This document shows positions 24,223-31,202 of a DNA stretch of 61,075 nt, in pieces (within the stretch, counting starts at the first letter, position 1; every line of letters begins with the position of its first letter). The notes below the pieces were generated by a model, which saw only the letters and a list, made by a program, of their open reading frames with translations, ran no database searches and was not told where the DNA came from. Location of the stretch: assembly GCA_017613275.1 (NCBI GenBank), contig JAGAED010000009.1, positions 1 through 61,075 on the forward strand, in the 5' to 3' direction. The DNA comes from Clostridia bacterium (lineage in GTDB: Bacteria > Bacillota > Clostridia > TANB77 > CAG-508). The position numbers and the translations under genes are program-made.

Positions 24223-24813
24223 ATGAATATTATTGAAATGTATGACAAGTATCGGAAACAGCACGCAGCAGAGTTTAAAGGACTCTTGGAAGAAGTAGCC
24301 AATGAAGTATTGCATGTTACAGAGCAGATACCGGAAGACGTAGTTTTGGAAAATATTAGAACGAATAGTGACAGACACTCAGTGTATTGCGCTGAAGAGA
24401 CACCTGGAAAAGATTTAAACTTCCAATATGGGACGACTGATTTAGGTTCATTTCCATACGATGATACTGCAGTCAAAAAACTTGATAAGTTTATGGAAGA
24501 ATATTATCCGGGAATAGTGTACAAGCGCTGGTGCGAGTTAGACCTTTATAACAGGAAAGTTAGTTTTCACTTTGAGTTTACTATAACCTATAGTGACGAT
24601 GACTTTATAGTTTGTGGCTACTCGGTTAGACTGAAGGAGGGCAGACTAAACACGTTCGAATCAGTGGCATTATTAAACGATGATATTTCAGAGATTTTAC
24701 AAAAGGAATTTACAGGTGCGGACTGGGATTTTTTGAGACTCTATGATACAGGAAATGATTTGCTGAGCCATGTCTATGAGGCTGGTTCAGTGTACATTGA
24801 TATTTCAATCTAA
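24223..24813 (+). CDS. Twin-cassette gene A, unknown 196-aa protein
   Basis: The ATG at 24223 follows AAGGAGG at a usual distance. The product starts MNIIEMYDKYRKQHAAEFKG, appears to be a helix followed by an alternating sheet region (YNRKVSFHFEFTITYSDDDF), is acidic, and has no signal peptide or membrane helix. I recognise no family. Base composition is richer in G and C than in neighbours. Its promoter, leader and 3' end are near-identical to those of the unrelated gene at 25113-25757, so the two look like inserts in the same expression frame. This could be part of a mobile cassette set or of a regulon of imported genes (inference). Confidence 0.65.
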   Translation: MNIIEMYDKYRKQHAAEFKGLLEEVANEVLHVTEQIPEDVVLENIRTNSDRHSVYCAEETPGKDLNFQYGTTDLGSFPYDDTAVKKLDKFMEEYYPGIVYKRWCELDLYNRKVSFHFEFTITYSDDDFIVCGYSVRLKEGRLNTFESVALLNDDISEILQKEFTGADWDFLRLYDTGNDLLSHVYEAGSVYIDISI

Positions 24814-24824
24814 CAAATGATACT

Positions 24825-24888
24825 CCTCCTGTCATATACAGTGAGGTTTTCAAACGGAGCTCCTTTCATTAGGGAGCTCTGTTCATTT
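24825..24888 (+). terminator. Twin-cassette 3' element and terminator, copy A
   Basis: CCTCCT (24825-24830), a small CTGT/ACAG hairpin and GGTTTTCAA (24845-24853) mirror the gene's leader. The terminator follows: AACGGAGCTCC (24853-24863) with GGAGCTCTGTT (24873-24883), then CATTTT. Apart from a two-base insertion and one base change it matches copy B. Confidence 0.75.
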
Positions 24889-24931
24889 TCTAACTATTAA
24901 AATTATTTTGTTCCCAAAACATAAAAAAATA

Positions 24932-24986
24932 TAAAGTTATCGACCATTTTTATATATTATATATCCAAAAGTGGTCAATAACTTTA
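24932..24986. repeat. Imperfect inverted repeat between the twin cassettes
   Basis: TAAAGTTATCGACCA (24932-24946) and TGGTCAATAACTTTA (24972-24986) are complementary with one mismatch, and the stem continues inward through A-T pairs. There is no ORF within and no T run after it, so it is not an ordinary terminator. Confidence 0.5.
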
Positions 24987-25009
24987 CATTTCTTGAAATA
25001 TTCTTATGA

Positions 25010-25038
25010 TTGTAATTTTACATAAAATGTGCTATAAT
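25010..25038 (+). promoter_or_regulatory. Twin-cassette promoter, copy B
   Basis: TTGTAA (25010-25015), 17-bp spacer identical to copy A, TATAAT (25033-25038). The shared block continues through ATTAAT after the -10 box. Confidence 0.7.
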
Positions 25039-25045
25039 TAATGAA

Positions 25046-25096
25046 ATTGCAGGAAAATGCCTGCAAACACTCGCAAGAGTAAGTACATTGAAAACC
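25046..25096 (+). promoter_or_regulatory. Twin-cassette leader, copy B
   Basis: Two small hairpins (TTGCAGG with CCTGCAA; ACTC with GAGT) replace the single one in copy A. Then comes the invariant AGTACATTGAAAACC (25082-25096) and the AGGAGGG ribosome binding site. It is complementary to the 3' element at 25760-25786. Confidence 0.6.
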
Positions 25097-25112
25097 ATAT
25101 AGGAGGGTCATT

Positions 25113-25757
25113 ATGAATGATATTAACCAAATCAGGAAAATGTTTGAACAGTTGATTGAGGAAGTTGAAAGCTTGCGAGAGGAAGTTGAAGACTTGCGAG
25201 AGGAAAACAGGGAACTGAAACTTTTCCGGGCAAAGTATGAATCGATTACAGAACCTGATATAGACGGAGCTGTTGAGATGTCAAGTAATCTCAGCAAAGA
25301 AGAACTGTATGCATTGGGGGAATCTATTATCAATCATACAGCGCAAGATGAAACATTGGCAATTAGAAAGCTCATGTATTGTTGGGCTAACAATGCCACG
25401 CGGAGTAAAATGCCGGGAGAGATAGCTAGAGGGATTATCACCTCTAATAGTTTATCCGAAAAGAATCTAAATGTTATTTATAGTTTTATCGTAGTAGCGG
25501 TAAAGGAAAAATACACATCTAGATTAGGAAAACCAGAATCAATACCACAGAAATACCTTAATCTGATACAGTGTTTGTTGGATAATGGAAAGTTGCGCAG
25601 TGAAATGCGTGAAATACTGCTGGATATAGTATTTGACCATACAAGAGTTAAAAGAGGCTGGTCAAATGAATGGGCTACTTTCTTTAAGAGTACACCGAGG
25701 TATAAAATGGTAAAAAGTCGGTATTATACTCATTTATGGGACATTGAAAAAAAATAA
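25113..25757 (+). CDS. Twin-cassette gene B, coiled-coil protein of unknown function
   Basis: The ATG at 25113 is 6 nt after AGGAGGG. The 214-residue product has an N-terminal leucine-containing coiled coil (about 5-45: LIEEVESLREEVEDLREENR) and then a helical domain of about 150 residues with Trp and Arg clusters (RGWSNEWATFFKSTPRY). No membrane segment and no known motif are present. It is not similar to gene A, yet shares its promoter, leader and terminator. The basic, aromatic C-terminus could bind nucleic acid, but this is only a guess. Codon use is more GC-rich than in flanking housekeeping genes. Confidence 0.65.
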   Translation: MNDINQIRKMFEQLIEEVESLREEVEDLREENRELKLFRAKYESITEPDIDGAVEMSSNLSKEELYALGESIINHTAQDETLAIRKLMYCWANNATRSKMPGEIARGIITSNSLSEKNLNVIYSFIVVAVKEKYTSRLGKPESIPQKYLNLIQCLLDNGKLRSEMREILLDIVFDHTRVKRGWSNEWATFFKSTPRYKMVKSRYYTHLWDIEKK

Positions 25758-25759
25758 AA

Positions 25760-25821
25760 CCTCCTGTCATATACAGTGGTTTTCAAACGGAGCTCCTTTC
25801 ATTAGGGAGCTCCGTTCATTT
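25760..25821 (+). terminator. Twin-cassette 3' element and terminator, copy B
   Basis: CCTCCT (25760-25765), CTGT/ACAG hairpin and GGTTTTCAA (25778-25786), then stem AACGGAGCTCC (25786-25796) with GGAGCTCCGTT (25806-25816) and CATTTTT. Confidence 0.8.
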
Positions 25822-25854
25822 TTAAAATGCAATTTTATATTTGGATAATAAAAC

Positions 25855-25883
25855 AAAAAAGAGCTTGTATAAAGCTCTTTTTT
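25855..25883. terminator. Bidirectional terminator next to tRNA-Pro
   Basis: AAAGAGCTT (25858-25866) and AAGCTCTTT (25872-25880) with A and T runs outside. On the minus strand it lies directly after the tRNA. Confidence 0.8.
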
Positions 25884-25884
25884 A

Positions 25885-25960
25885 TGGTCGAGGTGACAGG
25901 GATCGAACCTGCGACCTCATGGTCCCAAACCACGCGCGCTACCAACTGCGCTACACCTCG
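25885..25960 (-). tRNA. tRNA-Pro (anticodon TGG)
   Basis: The minus strand reads CGAGGTGTAGCGCAGTTGGT at the 5' end, and the acceptor stem CGAGGTG pairs with CACCTCG. The anticodon loop is TTTGGGA (anticodon TGG), the T arm contains GGTTCGATCC, and the discriminator A is followed by an encoded CCA. The length is 76 nt with a full cloverleaf. Confidence 0.96.
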
Positions 25961-25990
25961 ATAAATAGTATTTGTGCTAAGCACTAATAC

Positions 25991-26019
25991 ATAATAACAC
26001 ATATTTACCGAAAAATCAA
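25991..26019 (-). promoter_or_regulatory. Promoter of tRNA-Pro
   Basis: Minus strand: TTGATT (26019-26014), 17-bp spacer, TATTAT (25996-25991), about 30 bp upstream of the tRNA 5' end. Confidence 0.6.
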
Positions 26020-26030
26020 GGGGTAAAATA

Positions 26031-26057
26031 AAAAAATTCACAAAATGTGAATTTTTT
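26031..26057. terminator. Terminator of the pyrE-like gene
   Basis: AAAAATTCACA (26032-26042) and TGTGAATTTTT (26046-26056) form a perfect A/T-flanked stem usable in both directions. Confidence 0.75.
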
Positions 26058-26064
26058 TATTAAA

Positions 26065-26919
26065 TTATAAATTATATAAATTACTATCAACTAAAAGTTT
26101 AGCTCTTTTTTGAGTTTTTTCATCAGAATTTAGAGCATTTTCTAAAAACTCTGGATGAGCAATTAAAAAGTTTCTCATAGTTTCATCTGGATTTTGGAAA
26201 AATCCATTTAACATCTCAACTTGTGCATCATTTATAATTCCAAGTTCTTTAGCTCTTTTAAATAAATTACTATCAACTTGTACTAAAGAAAGAGATTTAA
26301 TTCCTTCGGCTTCAATTTTTTCTTTTCCACCTTGCATTCTATCAACAACAACGCAAGACCAACAAATATTTGCGTTTAAATTTTTAATTGCTGGAATCCA
26401 AGCTCTAATATAGCTAGATGCAACTGTAATTAAATCAGCAACATGTAAAACCTTCTTATTATCCAATGTTGTTACAATATTAGTATTTTCAAATGTACTG
26501 TCACTTATAACAGTACTCAAATCTTTGTAAATTGTAATATGAGGCTTGTCTAATAAATATGCAATAATATTAGAGAAAAACCAATCTCTTCTTTCTCCAC
26601 CAGAAACATAGTCAATTTCGTCAACATTGATATTTTCTTCGATATAATTTTTCATTGTATCAATTACATTTTTATATATTTCATTTGTATTATATTGTTC
26701 AAGAACTTTTTCAAAAACTTTCTTTGGTAAAGTCATCTTATCAGATAAAGAATCATCAATAAAACTTAATAATTCAACTGCGTCTTTTTCATTTCCATAA
26801 ACAAAGTGAGTATTGATAAAATATGGTCCAATTTTTCCTGAGGTATACCAAAATGGCTTATTTTCTTCGCAAAATCTTATTGCACTTGTTTCAAATAAAT
26901 ATGACATTAAATCAGACAT
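26065..26919 (-). CDS. Orotate phosphoribosyltransferase-like protein
   Basis: The 284-residue protein resembles OPRTases: FWYTSGKIGPYFINTHF (about 23-39), YVSGGERRDWFFSNIIAYLL (about 104-123) and PHITIYKD. The PRPP loop, normally DDVITTGG, reads VADLITVASSY (about 160-170). It keeps one Asp and the Thr but lacks the GG, so catalysis may be altered. A helical C-terminus of about 90 residues exceeds ordinary PyrE. AGGAGG lies 7 nt before the ATG. It is divergent from an L,D-transpeptidase gene and close to pyrF-K-D but not in that operon. It could be the cell's PyrE or a related regulator or transferase. Confidence 0.7.
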   Translation of the reverse strand: MSDLMSYLFETSAIRFCEENKPFWYTSGKIGPYFINTHFVYGNEKDAVELLSFIDDSLSDKMTLPKKVFEKVLEQYNTNEIYKNVIDTMKNYIEENINVDEIDYVSGGERRDWFFSNIIAYLLDKPHITIYKDLSTVISDSTFENTNIVTTLDNKKVLHVADLITVASSYIRAWIPAIKNLNANICWSCVVVDRMQGGKEKIEAEGIKSLSLVQVDSNLFKRAKELGIINDAQVEMLNGFFQNPDETMRNFLIAHPEFLENALNSDEKTQKRAKLLVDSNLYNL

Positions 26920-27068
26920 AAATGTTCCTCCTAAATTATATTTCCAGAAACTATTCTAAATTTAAAAGAGTAAAATGTCAATAAAATGTATACAAAAAAT
27001 TAAAAGTATAGTAGTATATAAAAAGATATAGTTCTAATGAAAATAAAATATTAAAAAGGAGGGCTACA

Positions 27069-27596
27069 ATGGACGAAAATGTTATATATGTTGATGTTGA
27101 AGAAAATAGCCAAGCAACCTTGACATTTCCTAAATACAATATAAAAACAAAAGCGTTTATTGGTGAAAATGGGGCTTCCACAATAATGAAGGAAGGAAAT
27201 GGAATGACTCCAATTGGAACATTTGACTTAGGGATAGCAATGGGAACGCACTCAGAAGAAGAAATGAAACCAAAGATGAAAATCAATTATATTCAAATAA
27301 ATGAAAACCATTATTGGGTGGATGATATTAAATCAAAATATTATAATCAACTTGTAGATATAACCAAAACTGAAAAGGACTGGGATTCAGCAGAGCATCT
27401 AATAGATTTTCCATTAGAATATGAATATTTGGTAGATATAAAAGTAAATCCAGAAAATATACCTGACAAAGGTAGTGCAATATTTTTACACTGTAATAAT
27501 TGTGAGCCTACTCTAGGCTGTGTAGGTGTTAGCAGAGATATAATGGAAAAGCTAATTCAAGTAATTGATAAAGATACAAAAATGATTATAAAATAG
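27069..27596 (+). CDS. L,D-transpeptidase-like (YkuD-fold) protein
   Basis: The 175-residue protein carries the YkuD-type active site: FLHCNNCEPTLGCVGVS (about 146-162), with the conserved His and the catalytic Cys in LGCVGVS. Upstream, GNGMTPIGTFDLGIAMG (about 45-61) is the usual substrate-cleft segment. Such enzymes form 3-3 peptidoglycan cross-links or attach proteins. No signal peptide or membrane helix is present although its target is outside the cell, so it either uses another export route or acts on another substrate. AAGGAGGG precedes the ATG. It stands before pyrF, separated by a hairpin. Confidence 0.75.
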   Translation: MDENVIYVDVEENSQATLTFPKYNIKTKAFIGENGASTIMKEGNGMTPIGTFDLGIAMGTHSEEEMKPKMKINYIQINENHYWVDDIKSKYYNQLVDITKTEKDWDSAEHLIDFPLEYEYLVDIKVNPENIPDKGSAIFLHCNNCEPTLGCVGVSRDIMEKLIQVIDKDTKMIIK

Positions 27597-27597
27597 G

Positions 27598-27628
27598 TTA
27601 ACTTTTTGGGACACTTTCAAAAAGTTAA
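27598..27628 (+). promoter_or_regulatory. Hairpin between L,D-transpeptidase and pyrF
   Basis: TTAACTTTTT (27598-27607) and AAAAAGTTAA (27619-27628) pair perfectly around GGGACACTTTC. There is no T run after it, so termination is weak. It could be an mRNA-processing or control element in the pyrF leader. The loop edge matches that of the 17.4-kb terminator. Confidence 0.5.
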
Positions 27629-27673
27629 GCAAATCTGTTTTGGAGACAAAATTTATAAAAAGGAGAGAAAAAA

Positions 27674-28597
27674 ATGAAAAATGCAATTGATATATTAATA
27701 GAAAAAATAAAAGAAACAGGAAATCCAACAGTAATGGGGCTAGATCCAAGATATGAAATGTTGCCAGAATGTGTAACAAGCAAATATCCTAAAACGCTAG
27801 AAGGAGTTGCTAAAGCGATAATAGAATATAATAAAGCTTTAATTGATGAAACATGTGATATTATTCCTGCAATAAAGCCTCAAATAGCTTTTTACGAGAT
27901 GTTTGGAATACCAGGTATGGAAGCTTTTGAAGAGACATGTAAATATGCAAAAGAAAAAGGGATGGTCGTAATTGCAGATATAAAAAGGGGAGATATAGGT
28001 TCAACTGCAGCAGGATATTCTAATGCATATTTAGGAAAAACTAAAATAGGAGATATTGAAGAGTCAATATTTGATGTTGACTTTGTAACAGTAAATCCAT
28101 ATATGGGAACAGATTGTGTAAAGCCTTTTATAGAGGATTGTAAAAAATATAACAAGGGATTATTTATATTAGTAAAAACATCAAACCCATCATCTGGAGA
28201 ATTACAAGATTTGAAATTAGAAAGTGGAGAAGAAGTATATACTAGTGTAGCTAAATTAGTAGAAAAGTGGGGAGAAGAACTTAGAGGAGAATATAACTAC
28301 AGCAGTATTGCAGCAGTAGTGGGGGCAACATATCCAAAACAGTTAGAAGATATACGAAAAACTGCACCACATACATTTTTCTTGATTCCAGGTTATGGCG
28401 CACAAGGTGGAAAACCAGAAGACATAGCACTTGGTTTTGACAAAGACGGATTAGGTGGAATAGTAAATGCTTCAAGGAGCTTAATGTGTGCTTATAAATC
28501 AGACAGATGGAAAAACGAATTTGAAGAAAAAGACTATGCAAAAGCAACTCGTGCAGAGGCAATTAGAATGAAGGAAGAACTTAATTCAGTTATTTAG
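27674..28597 (+). CDS. pyrF: Orotidine-5'-phosphate decarboxylase
   Basis: The 307-residue enzyme performs the last step of UMP synthesis, decarboxylating OMP. The catalytic Asp-Lys-Asp array is in VIADIKRGDIGSTAAGY (about 98-114). VMGLDPRYEMLP opens the barrel and FLIPGYGAQGGKPED (about 236-250) is the phosphate-binding loop. Its length fits the longer type 2 OMP decarboxylases. AGGAGAG lies 8 nt before the ATG. It is followed after 51 nt by pyrK and then pyrD, forming a pyrimidine operon. No PyrR-type attenuator is seen upstream; only the 27.6-kb hairpin precedes it. Confidence 0.95.
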   Translation: MKNAIDILIEKIKETGNPTVMGLDPRYEMLPECVTSKYPKTLEGVAKAIIEYNKALIDETCDIIPAIKPQIAFYEMFGIPGMEAFEETCKYAKEKGMVVIADIKRGDIGSTAAGYSNAYLGKTKIGDIEESIFDVDFVTVNPYMGTDCVKPFIEDCKKYNKGLFILVKTSNPSSGELQDLKLESGEEVYTSVAKLVEKWGEELRGEYNYSSIAAVVGATYPKQLEDIRKTAPHTFFLIPGYGAQGGKPEDIALGFDKDGLGGIVNASRSLMCAYKSDRWKNEFEEKDYAKATRAEAIRMKEELNSVI

Positions 28598-28648
28598 TTA
28601 ATAAAGTCATTTTAGGTTAAAACAAAATTAGAATAGGAGGAAAAACAA

Positions 28649-29440
28649 ATGCCAGTAAATTTAAAAGCAAAACTTGTTGAGAAGAAAGAACTAATACCTG
28701 GAATCTTCAAATTTAGTGTAGAAGCAATGGAAATAGTAGAAAAAGCAAAACCAGGTCAATTCATTGAAATTCGTGTAAATGATAACACAGAACCATTTTT
28801 AAGAAGACCAATAAGTATCCACAATTTATGCAAAGAAAGTGGAAAGTTGGAGTTTATTTTCCAGGTAAAAGGGAAAGGAACAACAATTTTATCTACCAAA
28901 AAAGAGGGAGATTTAATAGATATAATTGGACCTCTTGGAAAAGGAACATTTAATTATGAAAGTCATAGTAATTTAGCAATAATAGGTGGAGGAATAGGGA
29001 TTTTTCCACTTTATGAATTGGCAAAAAATGCAATAACATATGGAAAAAATGTAAATACATATTTAGGTTTTAGAAATAAAGATTTAGTTGTTTTAGAAGA
29101 TGAATTTAGAAATGTTTCAACAAATTTATTTTTAACAACAGATGACGGAAGTTATGCCAATAAAGGCTTTGCAATAGATTTTCTAAAACAAGACATTGAA
29201 GATGGAAAAATTGATAGCATTTTTGCATGTGGACCATTACCAATGCTTAAAGCAGTAAGAAAATTAGCAATAGAAAAAAACATTCCATGTCAAATATCAC
29301 TAGAGGAAAACATGGGGTGTGGACTTGGTGTATGCTTAGGTTGTGCTGTTAAAACTGCCGAAAGTCCTAAAGAAGCACCTGAATATGTGCATGTTTGTAA
29401 AGCAGGACCAGTTTTTGAAGCAACCTATGTAGAAATTTGA
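28649..29440 (+). CDS. pyrK: Dihydroorotate dehydrogenase B, electron-transfer subunit
   Basis: The 263-residue FAD and [2Fe-2S] subunit passes electrons from PyrD to NAD+. RRPISIHN (about 52-59) binds FAD, IIGGGIGIFPLYELA (about 111-125) binds the dinucleotide, and the C-terminal cysteines MGCGLGVCLGC plus HVC (about 225-250) hold the cluster. AGGAGG lies 8 nt before the ATG. It lies between pyrF and pyrD, as expected for class 1B DHODH. All cluster ligands are present. Confidence 0.96.
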   Translation: MPVNLKAKLVEKKELIPGIFKFSVEAMEIVEKAKPGQFIEIRVNDNTEPFLRRPISIHNLCKESGKLEFIFQVKGKGTTILSTKKEGDLIDIIGPLGKGTFNYESHSNLAIIGGGIGIFPLYELAKNAITYGKNVNTYLGFRNKDLVVLEDEFRNVSTNLFLTTDDGSYANKGFAIDFLKQDIEDGKIDSIFACGPLPMLKAVRKLAIEKNIPCQISLEENMGCGLGVCLGCAVKTAESPKEAPEYVHVCKAGPVFEATYVEI

Positions 29441-29489
29441 TTTTTATTTTGCATATTGCATAGAAAATAAATATGTTAGGAGAAAAAAT

Positions 29490-30398
29490 ATGAATACAAA
29501 AATAAATTTTGCAGGAATTGAAATGAAAAATCCAGTAACAGTAGCATCAGGAACATTTGGGTATGGAAGAGAATATAGTGAGTTTTTTGACCTAAGCAAA
29601 TTAGGGGGAATTATTACAAAAGGAACATCATTAAAATCTAGAAGCGGAAATAAACCATCAAGAGTATGTGAAACAGCAAGTGGAATGTTAAATAGTATAG
29701 GACTTCAAAATCCAGGTGTTGAATATTTTGCAGAAAATGATTTACCATTTTTGAGAAAGTTTGATACTGCTATAATTGTAAATGCATGTGGAAGTTCAGT
29801 TGACGAATATGTTGAATTATGCAGAATTTTAAATACATTAGACATAGATGGAGTTGAGCTTAATCTATCTTGTCCAAATGTAAAAGAAGGCTGCATGGCT
29901 TTTGGAAATAGTTATGAAGGCGTAAAGCATGTAACATCTGAGGTTAGAAAAGTATTAGACAAGCCGCTAATTGTAAAATTAACACCAAATGTGACAGATA
30001 TTGCTTCAATTGCAAAAGCGGTAGAAGATGCAGGAGCTGACGGTGTTTCGCTAATTAATACATTATTAGGAATGAAAATTGATATAAATAAAAGAAAGCC
30101 TGTACTTGCAAATAATATGGGCGGACTTTCTGGACCAGCAATAAAGCCTGTTGCTGTACGTATGGTTTATCAAGTTTCTAAAACTGTAAATATTCCAATT
30201 CTTGGAATGGGCGGAATAGTAAATGGAGAAGACGCAGTAGAATTTATGCTAGCTGGAGCAAGCGCAATATCAATAGGGGCAGGTAATTTTATAGATCCAT
30301 ATGCAAGTGTAAAGACAGTTCAAGGAATTGAAGATTATATGAAAAAATATAATATAGAAGATGTAAAAGATATAGTAGGAAAAGTTGAAATGAACTAA
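29490..30398 (+). CDS. pyrD: Dihydroorotate dehydrogenase B, catalytic subunit
   Basis: The 302-residue FMN enzyme oxidises dihydroorotate to orotate. It shows MKNPVTVASGTFGYG (about 12-26), GGIITKGTSLKSR, and the class 1B catalytic Cys in ELNLSCPNVKEG (about 126-137). IPILGMGGIVNGEDA (about 234-248) and ISIGAGNF bind the FMN phosphate. AGGAG precedes the ATG. It ends the pyrF-pyrK-pyrD operon and is followed by a terminator. Partnering with PyrK implies NAD+ as final acceptor. Confidence 0.96.
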   Translation: MNTKINFAGIEMKNPVTVASGTFGYGREYSEFFDLSKLGGIITKGTSLKSRSGNKPSRVCETASGMLNSIGLQNPGVEYFAENDLPFLRKFDTAIIVNACGSSVDEYVELCRILNTLDIDGVELNLSCPNVKEGCMAFGNSYEGVKHVTSEVRKVLDKPLIVKLTPNVTDIASIAKAVEDAGADGVSLINTLLGMKIDINKRKPVLANNMGGLSGPAIKPVAVRMVYQVSKTVNIPILGMGGIVNGEDAVEFMLAGASAISIGAGNFIDPYASVKTVQGIEDYMKKYNIEDVKDIVGKVEMN

Positions 30399-30404
30399 AC
30401 AAAA

Positions 30405-30445
30405 ATGGAGGTTACTAAATTATTTGAATAGTAATCTCTATTTTT
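30405..30445 (+). terminator. Terminator of the pyr operon
   Basis: ATGGAGGTTACT (30405-30416) and AGTAATCTCTAT (30430-30441) pair over 12 bp with two G-U pairs, followed by a T run. Confidence 0.75.
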
Positions 30446-30468
30446 TGCAATAAATTTTCCAAATACAC

Positions 30469-30497
30469 TTGAAAAAATTGCAAAATCAAAGTATAAT
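30469..30497 (+). promoter_or_regulatory. Promoter of tRNA-Arg(ACG)
   Basis: TTGAAA (30469-30474), 17-bp spacer, TATAAT (30492-30497), 15 bp before the tRNA. Confidence 0.75.
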
Positions 30498-30512
30498 AAG
30501 TATTGTGATTAT

Positions 30513-30589
30513 GCAGCAGTAGCTTAGCTGGATAGAGCACTCGGCTACGAACCGAGAGGTCGGGGATTCGAATTCCTCCTGCTGCACCA
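30513..30589 (+). tRNA. tRNA-Arg (anticodon ACG)
   Basis: Acceptor GCAGCAG pairs with CTGCTGC. The anticodon stem is CTCGG/CCGAG with loop CTACGAA, giving anticodon ACG (wobble A likely deaminated to inosine). The T arm has GATTCGAATTC and CCA is encoded. 77 nt. Confidence 0.96.
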
Positions 30590-30610
30590 TACTAAATTTT
30601 TAAAAAATGC

Positions 30611-30639
30611 TTGACAATTGTATATAAATGTGGTATTAT
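30611..30639 (+). promoter_or_regulatory. Promoter of tRNA-Arg(TCT)
   Basis: TTGACA (30611-30616), 17-bp spacer, TATTAT (30634-30639), 22 bp before the tRNA. Confidence 0.75.
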
Positions 30640-30661
30640 ACTTATTGTCAAAAAAACAAAT

Positions 30662-30738
<77 letters not shown>

Positions 30739-30740
30739 AA

Positions 30741-30771
30741 AAATACTTATGCTTATGCATAAGTATTTTTT
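30741..30771 (+). terminator. Terminator after tRNA-Arg(TCT)
   Basis: ATACTTATGC (30743-30752) and GCATAAGTAT (30757-30766) around a 4-nt loop, then TTTTT. Confidence 0.85.
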
Positions 30772-30915
30772 ATATTATAAGAGTTTTATGAACTTTATAG
30801 TATGCACAAGAATTGTTGATATTAGTGTAAAATGTCGAATTTTGTAACAATATATTTTTATAAGCATAATATATAGTATAGCAGGAAAAAACTTGCTATG
30901 TAGGGGGTGAAGAAT

Positions 30916-31158
30916 ATGGAACCTCAAGAGCAAAAAATATATTGTTATTGTAATAAAGATTGTAAAAAGAAAAGCTGTATTGGAATAGTAGTATCAATTT
31001 TCTTTGTAGCATTTGCATTTACAATTGGATTAATAATAGGTGCTGCACTTAGCACAGCAGTACTTGACTCATTAGCAGCAGTAATAATTCTAGCAGTTGT
31101 ACTATTTATATTATTTGTAGCAGCTTTAATTATACAATATTGTAGAAGACGTTGTTAG
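30916..31158 (+). CDS. Small Cys-rich two-helix membrane protein
   Basis: The 80-residue protein has an N-terminal cluster IYCYCNKDCKKKSC (four Cys, about 9-22), two membrane helices (about 23-46 and 50-72), and a C-terminal YCRRRC. Cys clusters on both ends of the helical hairpin may face the same side and bind metal or form disulphides (inference). The ATG at 30916 is 8 nt after GGGGG; a GTG at 30907 overlaps that ribosome binding site. No family is recognised. It is a single-gene unit with a strong terminator after it. Confidence 0.65.
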   Translation: MEPQEQKIYCYCNKDCKKKSCIGIVVSIFFVAFAFTIGLIIGAALSTAVLDSLAAVIILAVVLFILFVAALIIQYCRRRC

Positions 31159-31164
31159 TTATAA

Positions 31165-31198
31165 AAAAGAGTTGGAAATCCCAGTTTCCAACTCTTTT
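31165..31198. terminator. Bidirectional terminator, convergent genes
   Basis: AAAAGAGTTGGAAA (31165-31178) and TTTCCAACTCTTTT (31185-31198) pair perfectly. It serves the small membrane protein gene (+) and the aminopeptidase gene (-). Confidence 0.85.
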
Positions 31199-31202
31199 GG
31201 TT

